A DNA stretch of 10,278 nt. Source: VGEM01 sp033764265 (GTDB lineage: Bacteria; Pseudomonadota; Alphaproteobacteria; Rhodospirillales; Rhodospirillaceae). Shown one piece after another: positions 6,348-10,278 of the stretch (position 1 is its first letter; each line of letters begins with the position of its first letter). Where the stretch lies: the NCBI GenBank assembly GCA_033764265.1, contig JANRJB010000228.1, forward strand, positions 1 through 10,278, written 5' to 3'. Under the pieces are notes generated by a model. That model did no database searches. It was given only the letters and a program-made list of their open reading frames with translations, and was not told the origin of the DNA. The position numbers were made by a program, and so were the translations under genes.

Positions 6348-6842
6348 ATGGACCTGTGGGCGTTGTCTTGCGTGGGCGTGCTGGGCGCCGGACTGTTGGC
6401 GCTGGCGGTGGTCGATTTGCGCACCGGCTATCTGCCCGACAGCCTGCAACTCGCGCTGGCCGTGGCCGGCGTCGCCGTGCTGGCGGCCGGCTCGCCGGTC
6501 GGCGTGACCTGGCTGGCCGCGGGCGTGGGCGCGGCGCTCAACATGGCGGTGTTCTACGGCCTGCGCTGGCTGGTGACGCGCTACAAGGGCCGCGAGGCCA
6601 TGGGCCTGGGCGACGTCAAGCTGGTGGGCGTGGGCGGACTGTGGCTGGGGCCGTGGGCGCTGCCCTACATCATGGCGGTGGGCGGCATCGCCACGCTGAT
6701 CGGCGCGGGGCTGGCCGGGGCGATCAGCGGCAAGCCGGTGTGGCGCGGCGAGATGCCGCTGGGGCCTGGGCTGGCGCTTGGCATCTTCGGCACCTTCGTC
6801 GCCGCCGTGCTGAAAGCGCCGTTCCTGATGCTGGCCTTCTGA
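6348..6842 (+). CDS. A24-family prepilin peptidase (minimal form)
   Basis: This is predicted to be an inner-membrane aspartyl protease that cleaves leader peptides of type IV pilins or pseudopilins. The 164-residue protein is very hydrophobic, with about five or six membrane segments. Both catalytic aspartates are visible: D23 in VDLRTGYLPDSL, with the downstream P30-D31, and D89 in GLGDVKL. A C-terminal MPLGPGLALGIF resembles the PxGPxLALG ending of PilD/GspO enzymes. It lacks the N-terminal cysteine-rich and methyltransferase part of full PilD, so it is a CpaA/TadV-like or truncated-PilD type form. No pilin or secretion gene is present in the window. The ATG at 6348 has little ribosome-binding sequence. 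It ends seven bases before the polysaccharide-type gene, which suggests one transcript. Substrate unknown. Confidence 0.82.
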   Translation: MDLWALSCVGVLGAGLLALAVVDLRTGYLPDSLQLALAVAGVAVLAAGSPVGVTWLAAGVGAALNMAVFYGLRWLVTRYKGREAMGLGDVKLVGVGGLWLGPWALPYIMAVGGIATLIGAGLAGAISGKPVWRGEMPLGPGLALGIFGTFVAAVLKAPFLMLAF

Positions 6843-6849
6843 TCGCACC

Positions 6850-8463
6850 ATGTCGCGCCGCACGTCGCCCCATGTGCTGTGCTTCGCGCCCTACACCGAC
6901 TGGTCGATTCACTCGACCCGCGAGGTGACGATCCTGCAGGCGCTCCGCCTGCGCGGCTGCACGGTCAGCTACGTCGCCTGCGACGGCGCCTTCAGCGACT
7001 GCGACCTGTTGCAGGAGTCGATGGGCGCGCCCAAGCAGAAGCCCGCCAACGCCTGCCTGGTGTGTCAGGCCAACGCGGCGACCAAGCTCGCCGCCTGGGG
7101 CATGCCGTATCGGTGGCTCGGTCGCTGGATGCGGCCCGAGGACCGCGCCGCCGCCGCGGCGTGGGTTCAGGGGTTGAAACCCCCTGACTATCGCACGGCG
7201 ATGTACGGCGACTGGGAGATCGGCGCCTGGGTGCGCTCCAGCGTGCACACCCATCTGCGCATGGGCGACCTCGACCTCGACGATGCGCACGTGCGCGCGG
7301 TGTTCGGCAGTTATCTGTACAGCGGACTGCTCGCCTGCTTCGCCCTGACGCGACTGCTGGACGAGGAGCGCCCCGACGCGCAGCTGCTGTTCAACGGTCG
7401 CATGGCGCCGGCGCGCGTCGCGTTCGAGTTGGCGCGGCGGCGCGGCATCCGCACCCTCTGCGAGGAACGCGCCATCCTGCCCGGCCGGCTGATGCTGTAC
7501 GACAACGAGCACTGCCTGGGCCTGGACAGCGTCGAGAGCCTGTGGCGCGCGTGGCAGGACCGGCCGCTGACCGCCGCCGAGATCGACGCGATCGGCGGGG
7601 TTCTGACCGACCGCTGGCGTGGGCGCGCCACCGACGTCAGCGTGTTCAGCGCCGGGCTGGACGCCGGCGACGCGGTGGCGCAACTCGGCCTTGATCGCAA
7701 CCGGCCGATCTGGGCGCTTTTCACCTCCAGCATCGACGAAAGCGCCGACGTCGACGACGGTCGCCGCTTCCCGACGCAACAGGCCTGGATCGAAGCGACG
7801 GTCGAATATGTTGCGCGCCGGCCCCAGGTGCAGCTGGCGATCCGCGTGCATCCCAACGTCGGCAGCGCCAAGTCGCTCGGCCGCAGCGCCCAGGACGCGG
7901 CGTTCTACGCCGGGCTCGGCGCGCGCCTGCCGGCCAACGTGAAGTTGGTGGCGAGCGACTCGCCCGTCAGCAGCTACGGCCTGGCGGCGGCGGCCGATGT
8001 CGGCCTGGTGTGGTACTCCAGCATCGGCCTGGAAATGGCGGCGATGGGAAAACGCGTGCTGCGCGCCGCGGCCTATTGGCTGGGCGTGTGCGATTTCATT
8101 CCCACGTTCGCGCAGCCGGCGGACTACGACGCGTTCCTGGAGCATCACGCCCGCGCGGCGACCGACAGTGAGCGCCGCGCCATCGCGGTCGCCGCCTGGC
8201 GCTTCGCCCACCTGTGGTACATCCGCCAGTCGCTGGCGTTTCCCCTGGTCCGGCAGCCCAAGTGGTACGTGGGCGAGATGGCCTACACGTCGGCGGGCGC
8301 GTTGCAGCCCGGCCGCGACGCCGTGCTCGATCACATCTGCCGGGTGTTCATCGACGGCGCGCCGCTGCATGCGCTTGATGATCCGGCGGGCGGCGCCGGG
8401 CGCGATGCCAGCGCGGAAGCCGAGAGAATCCGCGCCGCGATCAGTGCGGTCGTGCCGGCATGA
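6850..8463 (+). CDS. GT-B-like surface polysaccharide biosynthesis protein, function unassigned
   Basis: I do not recognise a named gene. The 537-residue soluble protein has the feel of a two-domain GT-B fold like capsule polysaccharide or Kdo-transferase-like proteins. An N-terminal strand-loop (LCFAPYTDWSIHSTREVTIL, 10-29) leads into a helix. The C-terminal half has RVHPN at 332-336, then ADVGLVWYSSIGLEMAAMGKRVL near 382-404, the kind of SS-GLE-GK loop used to bind a sugar-nucleotide in that group. No signal peptide or membrane segment is evident. C44, C51, C69 and C72 are clustered (with CLVC at 69-72) and might bind a metal. It follows the prepilin peptidase by seven bases and overlaps the convergent SGNH gene tail to tail by 23 bases. 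A glycosyltransferase or polysaccharide-export role is inference from motif pattern only. Confidence 0.6.
   Translation: MSRRTSPHVLCFAPYTDWSIHSTREVTILQALRLRGCTVSYVACDGAFSDCDLLQESMGAPKQKPANACLVCQANAATKLAAWGMPYRWLGRWMRPEDRAAAAAWVQGLKPPDYRTAMYGDWEIGAWVRSSVHTHLRMGDLDLDDAHVRAVFGSYLYSGLLACFALTRLLDEERPDAQLLFNGRMAPARVAFELARRRGIRTLCEERAILPGRLMLYDNEHCLGLDSVESLWRAWQDRPLTAAEIDAIGGVLTDRWRGRATDVSVFSAGLDAGDAVAQLGLDRNRPIWALFTSSIDESADVDDGRRFPTQQAWIEATVEYVARRPQVQLAIRVHPNVGSAKSLGRSAQDAAFYAGLGARLPANVKLVASDSPVSSYGLAAAADVGLVWYSSIGLEMAAMGKRVLRAAAYWLGVCDFIPTFAQPADYDAFLEHHARAATDSERRAIAVAAWRFAHLWYIRQSLAFPLVRQPKWYVGEMAYTSAGALQPGRDAVLDHICRVFIDGAPLHALDDPAGGAGRDASAEAERIRAAISAVVPA
7167..7187. repeat. Perfect 7-bp hairpin inside the GT-B-like gene
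   Basis: TCAGGGG and CCCCTGA flank the 7-base loop TTGAAAC. The stretch 7169-7178 (AGGGGTTGAA) is the reverse complement of TTCAACCCCT at 570-579 in the hisI-cysS stem-loop. It lies in a coding region (VQGLKPPD), so it may be a chance structure or a small dispersed repeat. Confidence 0.35.
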
Positions 8464-9451
8464 GCCACACGCGCGCGACGTGATCGGCCAGGGCGCGGCC
8501 GATAAGCTCATGGGCGCGGGCGTTGGGGTGCGGATCGGGCACGGTCACCCACAGCGACGGCGGTGGTTCGCCCGCGAGCGCGGGCAACAGATCGACATAG
8601 TCGAGGCCGCGCTCGGCGGCCGCGGCCGCCACACGGGTATTCACCTCGGCGAACGGATAGGGGCTCAGCTCGCGCAGTTCCGGAATGTTGGCCAGGATCA
8701 CGGGCACATTGCGCGCGCGCGCCGCGTCGGCCAGGCGGGTCATGGCGGCCTGGGCCGCCGTCCAGCCGGGCGCATCGTCGGCATACAGCGCGCGATAGTA
8801 CGCCATCCAGTCGGGCCCGCCGAGCATCCGGCGTTTCACCGCGTCCCACGCCCCGCCGGCGACGGGATAGGCGTAGAAAGTGCGGGCGAACCACGGCAGT
8901 TCGGCGTGAACCGGCGTCGGCTCGGCGTCGTTGATGAAATAGTTGAGCACGATCAGGTCGGGGGCGAGCGCGTCGAGCCGCGGCAGCGCGGCGGCCACCT
9001 CCATCGCGGTGTTGTAGTTGCCGACGCCGAGATTGACGACCTCGGCCGCGACCGCGGTGCGCCCGTTCAGTTCGCGCTCCACCACCGCCGCGAACACGCG
9101 ATCCTGATCGACTCCCCACCCGAAGGTGACGGAATCGCCCAACATCAGCACGCGGAAGGTGCCGGGCGGCTTGGGCGAGGCAATCTGCCGATTGCGGTCG
9201 CCGGTCGCATTGAGCGCCACATCCGCGCCCATCAGTTTCGCATGGATGCCCGGCACGTGTTCGTGCCCGACCGCCGGGTCGCCGGCGATGCGCTTGGCCT
9301 GTACCGCGTATTTCCACATCTCGATGTGATACTGCAGGCCGGTGTCCACCACCGTGCGGCAGGCCACCTCGAACAGGCCGAAGCCGACCAGCACGGTGGC
9401 CAGCACGATGACGACATTGAGCGCCCCCGACCCGGCGCGCGGCGCGGTCAT
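8441..9451 (-). CDS. Membrane-anchored SGNH/GDSL hydrolase-family protein
   Basis: This 336-residue protein is predicted to be an esterase or acyltransferase of the SGNH fold, held in the inner membrane with its catalytic domain in the periplasm. Residues 11-30 form one hydrophobic segment after a short basic N-terminus (signal anchor). The SGNH blocks are in order: MLGDSVTFGWGV with the nucleophile S107 (block I), GVGNYNT near 142-148 (block II Gly), NYFINDA with N174 (block III), and VPDPHPNARAHELIG with D306 and H308 (block V). The start is the ATG at 9451, which overlaps the stop of the upstream SGNH gene by four bases (ATGA), implying coupling; an upstream TTG in this frame lies inside that gene and is unlikely. 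Relatives include lipases, esterases and polysaccharide O-acetyl transferases; substrate cannot be read from sequence. Its 3' end overlaps the GT-B-like gene by 23 bases. Confidence 0.87.
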   Translation of the reverse strand: MTAPRAGSGALNVVIVLATVLVGFGLFEVACRTVVDTGLQYHIEMWKYAVQAKRIAGDPAVGHEHVPGIHAKLMGADVALNATGDRNRQIASPKPPGTFRVLMLGDSVTFGWGVDQDRVFAAVVERELNGRTAVAAEVVNLGVGNYNTAMEVAAALPRLDALAPDLIVLNYFINDAEPTPVHAELPWFARTFYAYPVAGGAWDAVKRRMLGGPDWMAYYRALYADDAPGWTAAQAAMTRLADAARARNVPVILANIPELRELSPYPFAEVNTRVAAAAAERGLDYVDLLPALAGEPPPSLWVTVPDPHPNARAHELIGRALADHVARVWLMPARPH

Positions 9452-10278
9452 GGCGTGCCCCTGGCCGAGCGGTTGCCGATGTAGGCATCGAGGAACGGCG
9501 TCAGACAATCGGCGAAAAAGGCATGTAGCCGGGCGTTGGGGTGGCTGCCGCCGTCGAGCAGAAACTCCGCCGGCCGTTCGCGCCCCGGCGCGCTGCAATC
9601 GATCACCGGCACGTTCAACCCGTCGAGCAGGCCGGGCGTGACCTGCGACCGGTCCTCCAGCACCGCCACGGCGAAATCGATGCCTTCGTTGGCGGCGATC
9701 TTGCGCAAGCCATCGATCGTGTCGCGGGTGACCGCCGGCCCCTGTTGGGCGGTGTTGTAGGCAAAGGACTGAAGCCAGACGTTATGCAGCACGGTGACGG
9801 CGGCGGATTGTTTCTCCAGCGGCCAGAAGCCGATGGTGCGGAAGGGATGGAACACCGCCGCGCCGTCATTGATTCGAAAGTGCGGCGGAGCGACGTAGCG
9901 CCCCTCGGGATCGGAGATGCTGAACACCCAGCTCTGGTCGGCGACGTTGCGGGCGACATGGGAATCATCGAAGCCCAGCAGGATCAGGTTCGGCTTGCGC
10001 GCGCCGTAGAACGACCCCAGGGCGCGGGCGGCAAGCAGGCTCGCCTGCACGGTGGAGTAGCCGCCGGTGCCGAAATTCTCGAACCGGGCGTCGGGAAACC
10101 GGCGACCCAGCAGAAACGCGAACGTGTCCGCGTCGGGCACGCCGTAGGACTGCGCGTTGCTGCCGCCGATGATCATCACCGAGGGGCCGGTGGGCGCGGG
10201 TTCGTCCTGGGCGCGGGTGGCGCGCCGGCCGTGCGACCAGAACGTCATGGCCGCGCCGCCCTCTTCCAGCGACCGCGA
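9448..10278 (-). CDS. SGNH hydrolase-like protein with altered blocks, probably 5'-truncated by the window edge
   Basis: This frame is open from 10278 to its TGA at 9448, so the gene probably begins outside the window. An internal ATG at 10248, preceded by GGAAGAGGG ten bases upstream, would give 266 residues and is the alternative start. Counting from that Met, block I reads IGGSNAQSYGV (27-37), where GSN replaces the usual GDS. Block II is FGTGGYST (59-66). Block III is LLGFDDSHVARN (90-101), where Asp stands in place of the usual Asn. Block V is DGGSHPNARLH (232-242), with D232 and H236 spaced more widely than in the common DxHPN form. The nucleophile (S30), Asp and His are therefore kept, but the oxyanion-hole residue is changed. 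It overlaps the next SGNH gene by four bases, so the two form a coupled pair. Activity and substrate are unknown; a catalytically modified partner is possible. Confidence 0.72.
   Translation of the reverse strand, partial: SRSLEEGGAAMTFWSHGRRATRAQDEPAPTGPSVMIIGGSNAQSYGVPDADTFAFLLGRRFPDARFENFGTGGYSTVQASLLAARALGSFYGARKPNLILLGFDDSHVARNVADQSWVFSISDPEGRYVAPPHFRINDGAAVFHPFRTIGFWPLEKQSAAVTVLHNVWLQSFAYNTAQQGPAVTRDTIDGLRKIAANEGIDFAVAVLEDRSQVTPGLLDGLNVPVIDCSAPGRERPAEFLLDGGSHPNARLHAFFADCLTPFLDAYIGNRSARGTP

Noticed and set aside
4791..6863. 690-codon minus-strand frame overlapping ppnN and the prepilin peptidase
   Set aside because: It is an out-of-frame shadow; ppnN in the neighbouring frame matches its family end to end.
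1..10278. CRISPR arrays, insertion sequences, rRNA genes, replication origins
   Set aside because: No regularly spaced repeats, transposase motifs, terminal inverted repeats, rRNA signatures or origin-like clusters were seen.

Overview
The window is high-GC DNA of bacterial chromosome type. The mix of proteins (an alphaproteobacterial-style HisI and ArgE, a PpnN nucleosidase, a GrpB/UPF0157 protein) suggests an alphaproteobacterium, perhaps of the Rhodospirillales. That placement is inferred from protein style and base composition and was not tested by a search. Genes are tightly packed, and no stretch over about 200 bases lacks a gene.

Left part (1-3850): hisI (histidine biosynthesis, minus strand) diverges from a cysS-argE pair on the plus strand. 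A 192-bp gap between them holds a stem-loop and a T-run. cysS ends where the argE frame opens (ATGA contact), so the two are probably translated from one mRNA. argE runs tail to tail, with a 2-base gap, into a minus-strand GrpB/UPF0157 gene.

Middle (3902-6241, all minus strand): a tRNA-Gly(CCC) gene with encoded CCA, a VapBC-type toxin-antitoxin pair and ppnN (nucleotide 5'-monophosphate nucleosidase). Parts of vapC are visibly less GC-rich than the neighbouring housekeeping genes. A sigma70-like promoter (TTGAGA-N17-TATCTA) sits at the ppnN/vapB junction. Its -35 box overlaps the ppnN stop codon and its -10 box overlaps a perfect 7-4-7 inverted repeat, the expected layout of an autoregulated TA operon.

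Right part (6348-10278): on the plus strand, a minimal A24 prepilin peptidase is followed 7 bases later by an uncharacterised GT-B-like surface-polysaccharide protein with a four-cysteine N-terminal cluster. Facing them on the minus strand are two overlapping SGNH/GDSL-type proteins. One is membrane-anchored with full catalytic blocks. The other has altered blocks and is probably cut by the window edge. A polysaccharide-type protein next to paired SGNH proteins suggests envelope glycan synthesis or O-acyl modification, but this is inference.

Most of the window is ordinary housekeeping. The points most worth a second look are the vapBC promoter/operator, the unequal SGNH pair, and the unassigned polysaccharide-type protein with its linked prepilin peptidase.
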